This document shows positions 27,528 to 36,741 of a stretch of 64,000 nt of DNA, piece after piece. The position numbers and the translations under genes are program-made. The notes beneath the pieces are model-generated. The model had not been told where the DNA came from, made no database searches, and saw nothing but the letters and a program-made list of their open reading frames with translations. Position 1 is the first letter of the stretch. Every line of letters starts with the position of its first letter. Origin of the DNA: JAGQNP01 sp038257245 (GTDB lineage Bacteria; Patescibacteriota; Saccharimonadia; Saccharimonadales; JACQNP01); contig JBBSJL010000003.1 of assembly GCA_038257245.1 (NCBI GenBank), positions 1 through 64,000 on the forward strand. Direction: 5' to 3'.

Positions 27528-27833
27528 ATGGATATTAACGATTATCAGATGAAGGCGTTGGAATCCTTGGCAATCAAGGACAAGTCTTTGGCTGCCCTTG
27601 CGCATAGGTCGCTGGGTCTAGCGGGCGAAGCTGCCAGTGCAGTTAAGAAGGTAATTCGGGATCGTGCTGGCGAGCCGTCGGCTGATGATATACAGAAAAT
27701 TTCGGAAAAACTAGGTGATTCTATGTACTATGTGGCGGTTTTGGCCGAATATTTTGACATAAATTTACAAACTGTTGCAGAACAAAATCTATCTAAATCC
27801 CAAAAATTCAAAAAAGAACGAAAAAACAAATGA
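27528..27833 (+). CDS. MazG-like nucleotide pyrophosphohydrolase
   Basis: A 101-residue all-alpha protein with the MazG metal-site pattern: GLAGEAASAVKK (E-x2-x-K type first helix) and ISEKLGDSMYYVAVLAE (E-x3-D second helix). It would hydrolyse nucleoside triphosphates to monophosphates, cleaning modified nucleotides. It overlaps the next gene by four bases. A second small MazG protein is encoded at 43658. Confidence 0.8.
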   Translation: MDINDYQMKALESLAIKDKSLAALAHRSLGLAGEAASAVKKVIRDRAGEPSADDIQKISEKLGDSMYYVAVLAEYFDINLQTVAEQNLSKSQKFKKERKNK

Positions 27834-28408
27834 AAAACGCAATATTAATACCTGGCCGACCTGACAAGGACGAGCATTATGACAAAAATCGTCCCAGTAA
27901 TAGCGAAGATCACTGGTTTAGTTGGCTCAAACGACAGCTTATTATTAGGGATATTCATGCAGTTTCAATAGAACCGCCCTTTCCTTTCCGGCCTCGATAT
28001 GATGATTGGAAAAAAGAGTTCGAAAGGTTTGACATTACACCCGAAACGATACTGGTTGGTCACAGTTGTGGTGGTGGCTTTCTTGCGCGCTACCTAAGTG
28101 AAGACAAGGATCTAAAAGTTGGTAAAGTAGTTCTCGTTGCTCCATGGATAAATCCTGATAATAATCCTATTTCTGATACTGCTGATTTTTTTGACTTTAA
28201 AATTGATCCAGATTTTCCAACTCGAACAAAGGGCGTGTCTGTCTTTATTTCATGCGATGACGAATTAAGCGTATTGAAAACAGTTGAGATTTTGAAAGAA
28301 AAAGTTAGCAATGTTGTTTATCACGAATTTACTGATAAAAAGCATTTTTGTTTAGAAGAATTAGGTACGCAAGAATTCCCAGAGCTACTTGATGAGCTAC
28401 TGAAATGA
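27830..28408 (+). CDS. RBBP9/YdeN-type serine hydrolase
   Basis: A 192-residue alpha/beta hydrolase with the nucleophile elbow GHSCGG, a pre-elbow strand TILVGHS, VLVAPW after it, and a C-terminal KKHFCLEELGTQEFPELLDEL region supplying the histidine. This size and order fit the RBBP9 (DUF1234) family of small serine hydrolases. Substrate unknown. It overlaps neighbours on both sides by four bases. Confidence 0.75.
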   Translation: MKNAILIPGRPDKDEHYDKNRPSNSEDHWFSWLKRQLIIRDIHAVSIEPPFPFRPRYDDWKKEFERFDITPETILVGHSCGGGFLARYLSEDKDLKVGKVVLVAPWINPDNNPISDTADFFDFKIDPDFPTRTKGVSVFISCDDELSVLKTVEILKEKVSNVVYHEFTDKKHFCLEELGTQEFPELLDELLK

Positions 28409-29139
28409 GCATTGTAAAAACTAAGAGTTTTGAATTAGATGTATATGAAAAGGGTGACCCAAATGCTGAAAAGCTAGCTTTGGTTTTACCGGGTAGGTTA
28501 GACACGAAAGACTATGCTCATATGACAAGTCTGGTCGATAGATTAGCAGAAGAGGGCTATTTCGCAGTCTCATTTGATCCGCCAGGAACGTGGGGTAGTG
28601 GTGAAGATATAAATCAGTACACAACAAAAAACTATTTAAAGGCAATACAGGAACTTATTGAACTCTATGGTCGTAAGCCAACTCTCACAATTGGTCACAG
28701 TAGGGGTGGCAGTATGGCACTTCTTGCTGCTGTAAAGTGTGATGAAGTTATCAGTTGCGTGGCAATTATGTCAAACTATGCTGCAAGTTCACCAAAACTC
28801 GAGTCTATAGAAACAGGATTTGAAGACAGCGCCCGTGATTTAGCCCCTGGCACAGAACGCACAGCTCAAAAGAAAAGGTTTAAACTACCAATTTCTTACT
28901 TTGAAGATGGAGACATGTTTGATCTAAAAGAACTGGCAGCATGCACCAAACCAAAGTTATTTTTCTGGGGCAACCAAGACCAAATTCTTGGTAAAGACCA
29001 AATTCTGAGAGGCTTCAATGCGGCTTCTGAACCAAAGAAGCTCATAGAGTTAAACACAGAACACGATTATCGTTTGCATTCAGATGTAGGGGAACTTGTA
29101 AACAACAATGTCATTAAGTTTTTGAAAGAATACAATTAA
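28405..29139 (+). CDS. Alpha/beta hydrolase
   Basis: A 244-residue hydrolase with the nucleophile elbow GHSRGG and the oxyanion region VLPGRLDTKDYAHM. The late aspartate lies in WGNQDQILG and the histidine in NTEHDYRLHSDV. It is close to dienelactone-hydrolase or BAAT-type esterases in layout. No signal peptide. It is coupled to both neighbours by overlapping start/stop codons, so it acts in the same cytosolic pathway as the rest of the operon; the substrate cannot be read. Confidence 0.75.
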   Translation: MSIVKTKSFELDVYEKGDPNAEKLALVLPGRLDTKDYAHMTSLVDRLAEEGYFAVSFDPPGTWGSGEDINQYTTKNYLKAIQELIELYGRKPTLTIGHSRGGSMALLAAVKCDEVISCVAIMSNYAASSPKLESIETGFEDSARDLAPGTERTAQKKRFKLPISYFEDGDMFDLKELAACTKPKLFFWGNQDQILGKDQILRGFNAASEPKKLIELNTEHDYRLHSDVGELVNNNVIKFLKEYN

Positions 29140-29786
29140 TGAGAGTTGCGATAACTGGAGCCGAAGGCAAAGTTGGGCAGGCGTTGATTGGTCAACTAGA
29201 TTCCGGGATGTTTGATATCATGACACTTGATTTGCCCGAACACGATTCAAGCAACTTTGAAGATCTAGTTTCAGCTACAAAAGACCATGACGCAATAATT
29301 CATTTGGCGTGGAAGGATCTCAGAACAGACGCAGTCGATCCATTAAATGGAGTAATGTATGAAAACGTTTACCGGGCTGCTGTTGCTAACAACATTGGTC
29401 TGGTGATAATGGGTAGCTCAAATCACGCACGAGACCACACAGAACGCGAGGACGATGGAATGATAAGATATACTGGTCAACCCGAAACAGCGAATAATAT
29501 TTACGGTGTAGAAAAACAAAAGATGGAAGCCATGGGCAGATATTTTGCCAAGAATAATGGTTTAAACGTCATTGCTCTACGCATTGGCAACATTAACCCA
29601 GAAGACAAGCCAAAACCTGACACGCCAACTCGCTGGATGAGCCACAGAGATTTTGGCAGCATGGTTTCGCTCGCGCTAACTCACGAATTTGAACCTGGTC
29701 ATTTTGAAGTTGTTTACGGCGTGAGCCAGCAGCCTGTCTTTGATTGGGAAAATTCGTTTGGCTATGAACCACAGGACATTGCATAG
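29139..29786 (+). CDS. NAD-dependent epimerase/dehydratase (extended SDR)
   Basis: A 215-residue Rossmann protein with ITGAEGKVGQAL (glycine-rich NAD site) at the N terminus, HLAWKD in the middle and the catalytic NNIYGVEKQKME (Y-x3-K). It is shorter than most sugar epimerases (about 300 residues); the C-terminal substrate domain is reduced, as in uronate-dehydrogenase-like SDRs. Cofactor use is secure, the substrate is not. Its stop shares a base with the GTG start of the HAD gene. Confidence 0.75.
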   Translation: MRVAITGAEGKVGQALIGQLDSGMFDIMTLDLPEHDSSNFEDLVSATKDHDAIIHLAWKDLRTDAVDPLNGVMYENVYRAAVANNIGLVIMGSSNHARDHTEREDDGMIRYTGQPETANNIYGVEKQKMEAMGRYFAKNNGLNVIALRIGNINPEDKPKPDTPTRWMSHRDFGSMVSLALTHEFEPGHFEVVYGVSQQPVFDWENSFGYEPQDIA

Positions 29787-30382
29787 TGAGTAAAGAAAAA
29801 ATATTTCTTTTTGATGCAGACGGCGTTCTAACCTTGCCTGAAGAAGTATTTTCGGTAATATATGCAAGATCTCGCGGACTTGATATTGAACCATTTGACG
29901 AGTTTTTCAAAAAAGAGTGGGACAATTTTGTTACAGGCAAGAGTGACCTCAAAGACCATATTCGTGAAAATCCAGATTTATGGCAATGGGACGGAATGCC
30001 AGAAGAGCTCCTGACTTATTGGTTCAAAAGCGAAGATATCCGCAACGATGAAATGATTGAATCGGTTAGCTCAATACGTGCAAAAGGCACTCCGTGCTAT
30101 CTTGCGACAGAACAAGAAAAATACCGTGGTAGCTATATGCGCGACATCATGTTTAAAGACCTATTCGATGGTTATTTCATTACTGCCGACATTGGTCTAA
30201 AGAAGTCTAACCCTGCTTTCTTTGAACATATTGTAAAAGAGCTTAGCGCCAAACATAGTCTTGATTCACCAGCAGATATAGTTTTTATTGATGATAGTCA
30301 GGCCAAAGTCGATGCGGCAATATCAGCAGGGCTAAGAGCCCATCTTTTTACTGGAGTAGATCAGTTTAAGGAGCAAATATGA
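29786..30382 (+). CDS. HAD-superfamily hydrolase
   Basis: A 198-residue HAD-like phosphatase. Motif I is FDADGVLTL, motif III lysine is in KKSNPAFFEH and motif IV is FIDDSQAKVDAA. The cap is a small helical insert after motif I (subclass IA). It probably dephosphorylates a small sugar or nucleotide product. The start is GTG, sharing the G of the preceding TAG; it overlaps the next ORF by four bases. Confidence 0.8.
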   Translation: MSKEKIFLFDADGVLTLPEEVFSVIYARSRGLDIEPFDEFFKKEWDNFVTGKSDLKDHIRENPDLWQWDGMPEELLTYWFKSEDIRNDEMIESVSSIRAKGTPCYLATEQEKYRGSYMRDIMFKDLFDGYFITADIGLKKSNPAFFEHIVKELSAKHSLDSPADIVFIDDSQAKVDAAISAGLRAHLFTGVDQFKEQI

Positions 30383-30765
30383 AAGACAAAAAGCTGACTA
30401 TTGTTATTAATAAGCCAATAAATGAAGTATTCAAGTTTACTATTAACCCAGACAATACACCTAAGTGGATAGATGGTATAGCGGTCGAGGAAACTAACGA
30501 GACACCACCAAAACTGGGGACAATTTACAAGAACAAGGGAGAAAGTGGTAATTGGAACGAATACGAGATGACATCTTTTGAACAAGATAAGACATTTGAA
30601 CTAACTAGAATTAATGGAAGTTACCACGTCAGGTATACTTTTACGCCCATAGATGAAAATAGCTGTGAATTTGAGTACTATGAATGGGTAGACGATGGAG
30701 AATTAGACGATACTTTCTCTCAAAAGGTTTTAGAAAAATTAAAAAGGATAGTGGAACAGCAATGA
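30379..30765 (+). CDS. SRPBCC (START-like) ligand-binding protein
   Basis: A 128-residue protein with the SRPBCC pattern. It starts with the KLTIVINKPINEVFKFTINPDNTPKWIDG strand-helix segment, typical of polyketide-cyclase/AHSA1-like proteins, continues with several beta strands (RYTFTPIDENSCEFEYYEW) and ends in a long C-terminal helix. It would bind a hydrophobic small molecule. It overlaps the following kinase gene by four bases. Confidence 0.75.
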   Translation: MKDKKLTIVINKPINEVFKFTINPDNTPKWIDGIAVEETNETPPKLGTIYKNKGESGNWNEYEMTSFEQDKTFELTRINGSYHVRYTFTPIDENSCEFEYYEWVDDGELDDTFSQKVLEKLKRIVEQQ

Positions 30766-31733
30766 GCGAGAGGTTTATAGATAGATTAGACTTCACTGGT
30801 GACCTAGCCGAACCATTAAACGATGTTTGTCTGGCTTTTGGCCTAGGAAAGTATCTGGCTCAAGAACCTATAACTATTGGATATGAAGACTTCAACACGC
30901 AGCTGGAAACGTCTGAAGGTAGTTACTTCGCCAAGATATTTACAAAAGACAGAACAGACGAGGAATGTGAAAGATATGTTCGGGTGATGCAGGCCGTAGT
31001 TGATTCTGGCGTTAATCACCCTGGTTTAAAAATTGCAAAAAGCGGAGCAATTTATAGACCAAACGGCACTAACCTGCGGGTTTCTGTAACTGAATGGCTA
31101 GAAAGTTCTCAGGACTTCCAAAGAGATAAGCCGAGTGATGAACAGCTAGCGGAACTCATCCGACAGACAGCCTTGATTAATCAACTAGACGTAGGCCTAA
31201 CCGATGCAGACTTTATTTATGATAGTTGGGCAATTTCTAGTTTTGTTAATGAGTTTGAAAAGTGGCAACATGTGCTTGGCGATGACGACAAGAAACTAAT
31301 AGACCCAGTTTTGGCTGAATACTGCGCAGTTGATGTCGATGGTCTACCAAAAGCATTTGTCCATGGTGATCTAATAAGAACTAACGTTATGCAAACTGCC
31401 GTCGGATTATATGTTTATGATTTTGCAGTTGCCAATATTTATCCTAGAGTACAAGAATTAGCAGTACTGCTTTGTGATATGTTCTTTAGTCCAGAAAGTG
31501 AAGCAGAAACCTTTCGACTTTATGGTTTTTTACTTTCTGAGTATCAGGAATATGTTCCACTGACGGATAAAGAGATTGAAGCTTTGCCTGTGTTTGTTCG
31601 TGCTGCTCACGCAATGCATATTCTTGGTGGTGCGAGAGGAGAAAAGCAGGGTGATGGTGGTGAAGAAAATGATCTCTGGTGGAATTTAGGCCGCGCTGGA
31701 TTAAGAATGAATGCTTATTCGGAAAAACTATGA
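30762..31733 (+). CDS. Second APH-family small-molecule kinase
   Basis: About 323 residues, with the catalytic loop AFVHGDLIRTNVM (H-G-D-x4-N) and the metal site VYDFAVAN. A VTEWLESSQDF linker lies between the lobes, as in homoserine-kinase-like and fructosamine-kinase-like APH proteins. I start it at the ATG at 30762, which overlaps the stop of the SRPBCC gene as ATGA; a longer in-frame reading would add 26 basic residues read from the SRPBCC gene in another frame. Substrate unknown. Confidence 0.8.
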   Translation: MSERFIDRLDFTGDLAEPLNDVCLAFGLGKYLAQEPITIGYEDFNTQLETSEGSYFAKIFTKDRTDEECERYVRVMQAVVDSGVNHPGLKIAKSGAIYRPNGTNLRVSVTEWLESSQDFQRDKPSDEQLAELIRQTALINQLDVGLTDADFIYDSWAISSFVNEFEKWQHVLGDDDKKLIDPVLAEYCAVDVDGLPKAFVHGDLIRTNVMQTAVGLYVYDFAVANIYPRVQELAVLLCDMFFSPESEAETFRLYGFLLSEYQEYVPLTDKEIEALPVFVRAAHAMHILGGARGEKQGDGGEENDLWWNLGRAGLRMNAYSEKL

Positions 31734-32356
31734 AGCTGTACTTATCATCTTATAGAATTCCGACGCCAGAAGATTTGTTTAAACTGGTTGGTAAAAATCC
31801 AGAAGATATCAAAGTTGCACATATTCCTAATGCCAAGGATTACTATGCTGAGAGGGCTCGTAACTTCAAGATAAATGTAGTAAGTAGCTTCATGCAGGAA
31901 GTTGGGCTTAAACCAGACGTGATTGATTTAAATATTTACAATCAAGAAAAACTGAAGTTAGAGTTACAAAAATACGATCTAATATGGGTTGCAGGTGGAA
32001 ATACGTTTTGCTTGCGTGATGCGATGGAACGAAGTGGCTTTGACAGGCTTCTACCTGAGTTACTAGAAAGTGGCATAGTATACGGAGGAGACAGTGCGGG
32101 TGCTATTGTAGTTGGCCCTACGCTTAAAGGGACTGAGACGGCCGATGAACCTGAATTTAGTGAAAATATCATATGGGAAGGTCTAGATATAATCCCAACC
32201 ATAATTATCCCTCATGCTGATAACGAAAGCCTAAAGACTGCATTAATACCGATGCTGGAAATGTACAATGATAATCCAGAAGCAATAGTTCTAAACGACA
32301 ACCAGGCATATATTGTCGACGGCAGTAAAAAAATGGTAGTATCTTCTGGTGAGTAA
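31730..32356 (+). CDS. Peptidase S51 family (PepE/cyanophycinase-like)
   Basis: About 208 residues. The nucleophile is the serine of YGGDSAGAIVVG, the strand before it is LIWVAGGNTFCLRDAM, and a histidine-containing PTIIIPHADNESL follows, matching the class I GATase-like fold of S51 peptidases. These cleave alpha-aspartyl dipeptides or related products. The start at 31730 overlaps the previous stop (ATGA); the upstream in-frame ATG lies inside the kinase gene. It ends eight bases into the ABC ATPase gene. Confidence 0.8.
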   Translation: MKLYLSSYRIPTPEDLFKLVGKNPEDIKVAHIPNAKDYYAERARNFKINVVSSFMQEVGLKPDVIDLNIYNQEKLKLELQKYDLIWVAGGNTFCLRDAMERSGFDRLLPELLESGIVYGGDSAGAIVVGPTLKGTETADEPEFSENIIWEGLDIIPTIIIPHADNESLKTALIPMLEMYNDNPEAIVLNDNQAYIVDGSKKMVVSSGE

Positions 32357-33332
32357 AGCTTTTGAAGTAAAAAATGCTGGTATAACTTTCCCAGGCGGCA
32401 TCAAAGCCCTGACTGATGTGACTCTAAGTGCTGAAAAGGGATCAATTTTTGGTTTGCTTGGACCTAATGGCGCAGGTAAAACTACTCTGGTACGTATGCT
32501 AAGTACTTTACTAAAACCTGATACTGGATCACTAAAAGTCCTAGGATTAGATGTTGTTAGTGAAGCAGACGAAGTGCGTAAGATAATCGGTCTCGCAGGT
32601 CAGTATGCAGCAGTTGATGAGTTTCTAACAGGACGTGAAAACCTTTACATGGTTGGGCGACTTTATCATTTATCACACAAAGAAGCTAAACAACGTGCTG
32701 ACGAAATATTAGGCCAATTTGACCTAGAGGATGCCTCTAATCGTCCGGTAAAAACATATTCTGGAGGTATGCGTCGACGACTTGACCTTGGAGCAAGTCT
32801 TGTAGGTACCCCAAAAATATTATTTCTGGATGAACCAACAACCGGCCTTGATCCACGTACACGCTTAGATTTATGGGAAGTAATACGTGGACTGTCTAAA
32901 AGCGGTACAAGTATATTGCTGACAACTCAATACTTGGAAGAAGCAGATGAACTTGCTGATAAAATCGCTGTTATTGATCACGGCAAGTTGATAGCAGAAG
33001 GCACCAGCGCGCAACTTAAGGCAAAGTTGGGCGGTGACGTCGTAGAATTTCGTGTCGCCAACATAAAGGATGTCGACAAGTCCGTAAAAGCTATAGAGAG
33101 CATAGCTTCAAAGAAGCCAACTATTGAACAAACTACTCTAACCGTACCGGTAAAAGATGGACCAAACGGCTTATTATCAATCGTTAGAGCTCTAGACAAA
33201 GCGAATATAAAATTATTGGCAATATCTTTACATCAACCATCACTTGACGACGTATTCTTAGAGCTTACTGGCGAACGAGCCAAAGATCAGAATTTGAAGA
33301 AGGCTAAAACCCGGGAGAAAGTTAATGTATAA
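32349..33332 (+). CDS. ABC transporter ATP-binding protein, DrrA type
   Basis: A 327-residue ATPase with Walker A GPNGAGKTT near residue 38, a Q-loop in GQYAAV, signature YSGGMRRRL, Walker B ILFLDEPTTGLDP and an H-loop in TTQYLEEADELADK. The extra C-terminal domain of about 100 residues is typical of DrrA-like drug and lipid exporters. The start is GTG at 32349, inside the S51 gene. It works with the permease encoded next. Confidence 0.9.
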   Translation: MSKAFEVKNAGITFPGGIKALTDVTLSAEKGSIFGLLGPNGAGKTTLVRMLSTLLKPDTGSLKVLGLDVVSEADEVRKIIGLAGQYAAVDEFLTGRENLYMVGRLYHLSHKEAKQRADEILGQFDLEDASNRPVKTYSGGMRRRLDLGASLVGTPKILFLDEPTTGLDPRTRLDLWEVIRGLSKSGTSILLTTQYLEEADELADKIAVIDHGKLIAEGTSAQLKAKLGGDVVEFRVANIKDVDKSVKAIESIASKKPTIEQTTLTVPVKDGPNGLLSIVRALDKANIKLLAISLHQPSLDDVFLELTGERAKDQNLKKAKTREKVNV

Positions 33333-34083
33333 CACCATTACTGATACTTGGGCAATAACTAAACGAAACCTAATTCGTTACGTACGATTGCCTCAATTAT
33401 TGTTTTTCTCATCGATTCAGCCAGTTATATTTTTAACATTATTCAACTTTGTTTTTGGCGGAGCAATTACTCAAAACTCAGGAGTAGCATACATAAATTA
33501 CCTATTGCCCGGTATTTTGATACAGACTACCTTATTTGGAGCACTAAATACGGGTATTGGTCTAGCAGAAGATATGAACAAAGGCATAATAGATAGATTT
33601 AGGAGTCTCCCAATGAGTAGGGCGGCCGTAATGGCAGGACGTACATTCTCTGATATGATTCGCAATATTGCTGTGATGTTAATAATGTTTACTGTTGGTT
33701 CTTTGTATGGCTTTAGATTACAAGGTGGAATTTGGGCCGGTTTGGCGATGTTTGGCGCTGCATTAGTTTTTAGTTTTTCTGTATCTTGGGCCTCTGCATA
33801 TATGGGTATGACAGTTAAGGATTCTGAGACGGCTCAGCTGGCAGGCTTTGTATTTATATTTCCACTGACTTTTGCTAGCTCGGCGTTTGTGCCAGTTACT
33901 TATATGCCTAGTTGGCTTCAGGCGTTCGCTAATAATCAACCAGTAACACATGCAGTAAATGCTGCTAGAAGTTTTGCACTTGGCACACCAATGAACGGTG
34001 CAGCTTTTAGTCTCATGCTTTGGGTAATCGGGATTTTGGCAGTATTTGTCCCTCTATCCATCTGGCGTTACCGCAAAAGCTAG
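33325..34083 (+). CDS. ABC-2 type transporter permease, DrrB type
   Basis: A 252-residue membrane protein with six spans and the ABC-2 signature DRFRSLPMSRAAVMAGRTFSDM in the cytosolic loop. It continues with FIFPLTFASSAFVPVTYMPSWLQ and NNQPVTHAVNAAR, both typical of DrrB/daunorubicin-type exporters. It overlaps the ATPase gene by eight bases and ends the operon. The exported compound could be a drug, a lipid or a product of the upstream enzymes. Confidence 0.88.
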   Translation: MYNTITDTWAITKRNLIRYVRLPQLLFFSSIQPVIFLTLFNFVFGGAITQNSGVAYINYLLPGILIQTTLFGALNTGIGLAEDMNKGIIDRFRSLPMSRAAVMAGRTFSDMIRNIAVMLIMFTVGSLYGFRLQGGIWAGLAMFGAALVFSFSVSWASAYMGMTVKDSETAQLAGFVFIFPLTFASSAFVPVTYMPSWLQAFANNQPVTHAVNAARSFALGTPMNGAAFSLMLWVIGILAVFVPLSIWRYRKS

Positions 34084-34177
34084 TTTAAAAGTACACTAGA
34101 TATCTATATAAATCATAGTTGGAAAAGTTTGATAATAGGCCTATAGTTTTAAGTAAGAACTAATAAGGGGTGAATCT

Positions 34178-36154
34178 ATGGTAGAGGATGAATCTAAAAA
34201 ACTAGAAGACGATGATGAAATAATAATGATGTCAGATTTTGATGAGGATGCAGACGAAACTGAAGAAAATTCTGAAGAGTCTGACGGCGAAAATGTAGTA
34301 GAAGACGACGATGCCTCTACGGGTGAAGATACCGAAACAGACTCAGAGCCAGACGCTGAACAGGTGGCCCAAAAAGAAGTCACCGAAAAGACCGTAACTA
34401 AAGAGTCTAAAGAAAAGAAATCAAAAAAAGGTAAAAAAGATACCTCGAAAGATGATAAGCCTAAGGACTCAGAAATTGAAAAAGCCGCTAGCGATAAACC
34501 AGACGGTAAGCTCAAGAAGCTATGGCGCAAGATAGTAAACAACAAAAAACGTTCAATCCCAATAATAATCGCACTATTACTATTGGTTGTGATCGCGTTA
34601 CCCCAAACGCGCTACACAGTGCTGGGGTTCTTTATTAAGAAAAACGTCACCGTTCGGGTTGTCGATACCAAAACCAACAAACCGGTCAGTGAATCCAATG
34701 TAGAAATTGCCGGTAAATCAGCAAAAACTGATGGCAATGGCGTGGCTACTGTAAACAGTGTGCTAGTAGGTAGAAACAAAGTGAAAATTGAAAAAACGCA
34801 CTATAAAACTTATGAAGAAAACGTCTTAGTACCAATTACTAAAAAAGCAGATATTAATGTTTCGCTCGAATCAACCGGGAGGCAAGTGCCAATTACAATT
34901 ACCAACACAATTGACGGTAGTTTTGTAAAAGGCGCCGTAATAACATCTGGAGACAGTAGTGCATCAACAGATAATAGAGGACAAACAACACTAGTATTGC
35001 CACCAAATAGCCAATCAGAAATGGCAACGATAAAAATTGACAACTATAATGATAAAGAAGTAAATGTTACGGTAACAGACTCTGAAGTTGATGAAAACAA
35101 GTTCACAATCACGCCGAAAGGAAGGGTTTATTTTCTATCTAAGCTCTCTGGGAAGTTAGACGTGGTTAGAACAAACTTAGACGGAAGCGATAGGCAAACT
35201 GTGCTAGCTGGTACGGGGAATGAAGATGATTTCGGCACTATGCTGGTTGGTTCACGTGATTGGCGATACCTGGCACTGAATGCTAAGAGGGATGATAAGA
35301 ATAAGCTCTACCTAATTGATACTTCTGACGACAGTCTGTCTGTCATCGACGAAGGTGACGCTAGCTTTAGCCCAATGGGCTGGTATAACGAATACTTTGT
35401 ATTTACCCTAGTTAGAAATAATGTTCAGTACTGGCAGTCAAAGAAGAGTGCACTGAAATCGTTCAGTGCCGAGTCAAAAAAATTGAGCACTTTAGACGAG
35501 ACTCTCGGAGAGGGTAGTTCGGATATAGACTATGCGTCTGAACAGCTTTTCGATGCGGTGATTCTTAACAACGAAGTTCTCTATATAAAGACCTGGCAAT
35601 CCGATTACTATTCTGGAGGTAAGATAATTGGGAAAAAGAACACGATCAACTCTATCAAACCAAATGGCAGCGACCGTAAGGTTATTCGTGAGTTTGAGAT
35701 TACTGACGGCAATCGAGCATTTATCGTGGCTAATAAACACAAACCCCAAGAAGTGTACTTTAGTGTTAACGATGTGTCAGGAGATAGGTTCTATGTGTAT
35801 GAAAACGGTAGATTGTCTGAGGATTCAAAACTTAGATTAGAAGACGTGCAAAGTCCATATCCCGTATATGCGATTTCACCGTCAGGTGTAAAAACGTTGT
35901 GGTATGAAAACCGAGACGGAAAGAATGCAATACTAGTTGGGAACAGAGACGCTGACGACAGCCGACAGATTATAGATAAATCTGAATACACAGTAATCGG
36001 TTGGTTTACCGATGAGTATATTCTGTTATCAAAAAACGGCAGCGAACTATACATTGCGTCACTAAGTGCGCCAGAAAATGTGTTAAAGATATCCGATTAC
36101 CACCAGACTAGAAACAGTGACATTGGTGGTGGCTACAGCTACGTAGTCAAATAA
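34178..36154 (+). CDS. Membrane-anchored surface protein: acidic tail, CarboxypepD_reg-like repeats, beta-propeller
   Basis: A 658-residue protein. Residues 1-110 are cytosolic, very acidic and then lysine-rich. A membrane span lies at about 127-142. Two small beta domains of the carboxypeptidase-regulatory/PEGA kind follow (VRVVDTKTNKPVSESNVEIAGK; VPITITNTIDGSFVKGAVI). From about 310 there is a TolB/PD40-like propeller with blades such as RTNLDGSDRQTVLAGTGNEDD. The exported part may bind partner proteins or glycans. AAGGGGTG precedes the ATG. It is paralogous to the protein at 36741 in the same module. Confidence 0.75.
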   Translation: MVEDESKKLEDDDEIIMMSDFDEDADETEENSEESDGENVVEDDDASTGEDTETDSEPDAEQVAQKEVTEKTVTKESKEKKSKKGKKDTSKDDKPKDSEIEKAASDKPDGKLKKLWRKIVNNKKRSIPIIIALLLLVVIALPQTRYTVLGFFIKKNVTVRVVDTKTNKPVSESNVEIAGKSAKTDGNGVATVNSVLVGRNKVKIEKTHYKTYEENVLVPITKKADINVSLESTGRQVPITITNTIDGSFVKGAVITSGDSSASTDNRGQTTLVLPPNSQSEMATIKIDNYNDKEVNVTVTDSEVDENKFTITPKGRVYFLSKLSGKLDVVRTNLDGSDRQTVLAGTGNEDDFGTMLVGSRDWRYLALNAKRDDKNKLYLIDTSDDSLSVIDEGDASFSPMGWYNEYFVFTLVRNNVQYWQSKKSALKSFSAESKKLSTLDETLGEGSSDIDYASEQLFDAVILNNEVLYIKTWQSDYYSGGKIIGKKNTINSIKPNGSDRKVIREFEITDGNRAFIVANKHKPQEVYFSVNDVSGDRFYVYENGRLSEDSKLRLEDVQSPYPVYAISPSGVKTLWYENRDGKNAILVGNRDADDSRQIIDKSEYTVIGWFTDEYILLSKNGSELYIASLSAPENVLKISDYHQTRNSDIGGGYSYVVK

Positions 36155-36234
36155 TACAGGTCAATATATTGGGGTCGTCAAGATACCGATTAGTCTATAT
36201 AATTAAGTATAAGCTTTAATAAGTTTATATTCTT

Positions 36235-36741
36235 ATGCAAGAGTCATATCAATCACAAACAGGACAGGTGGCGCCACCCGCGCAAAACCCACAAAACAAT
36301 TCACTGCAGCCGTATCAACAGCAGTCAGGTGAAGGTTTACAAACAAGCACCAACGATGTTCTGCAAGGGCAGTCAGGTGTTAGGTTAGTGTTGCCAGACG
36401 GTGAATCTTTTATTGCTCCAAGCGGCACGACTCAAGTCGGTTCGGCCCAAACAAACACTTCCTCGAATAACATACTAATGGTATTTCCTGCCATGTTAAC
36501 AATTGCCGCGGTAGTTATCTTTGTATTTTTAATAAAATCTATATTGAAAAAGGAAGACAATTTGTCTGAACAAGAAACCACAGAACCGGATGATAGTATA
36601 AAACCTATCGTAGTGATTGATGCATCAGAGGAGAATATACCAGAAAAACCACTCGAATCTGATAGTATTAATGTACCGAGTAAAAAACCGACCAAGAAGT
36701 CCAAAAAACGCAAAAGTAAAAAGAAGAAATCAACTAAATAA
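36235..36741 (+). CDS. Small single-span protein with lysine-rich tail
   Basis: A 168-residue protein. Glutamine- and serine-rich residues 1-75 contain a short VRLVLPDGESFIAPSG strand pair; a membrane span lies at about 78-101; an acidic stretch follows, and the last 25 residues are nearly all lysine, serine and threonine. By charge, the C terminus should be cytosolic. It sits between the two propeller paralogs and shares one base with the start of the second. Function unknown; co-occurrence suggests it is part of the same envelope complex. Confidence 0.65.
   Translation: MQESYQSQTGQVAPPAQNPQNNSLQPYQQQSGEGLQTSTNDVLQGQSGVRLVLPDGESFIAPSGTTQVGSAQTNTSSNNILMVFPAMLTIAAVVIFVFLIKSILKKEDNLSEQETTEPDDSIKPIVVIDASEENIPEKPLESDSINVPSKKPTKKSKKRKSKKKKSTK

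Noticed and set aside
26409..34083. Antibiotic biosynthesis or resistance island
   Set aside because: APH kinases and a DrrAB-type exporter alone do not show it; no assembly-line enzyme or clear resistance determinant is present, so only a neutral description is given.
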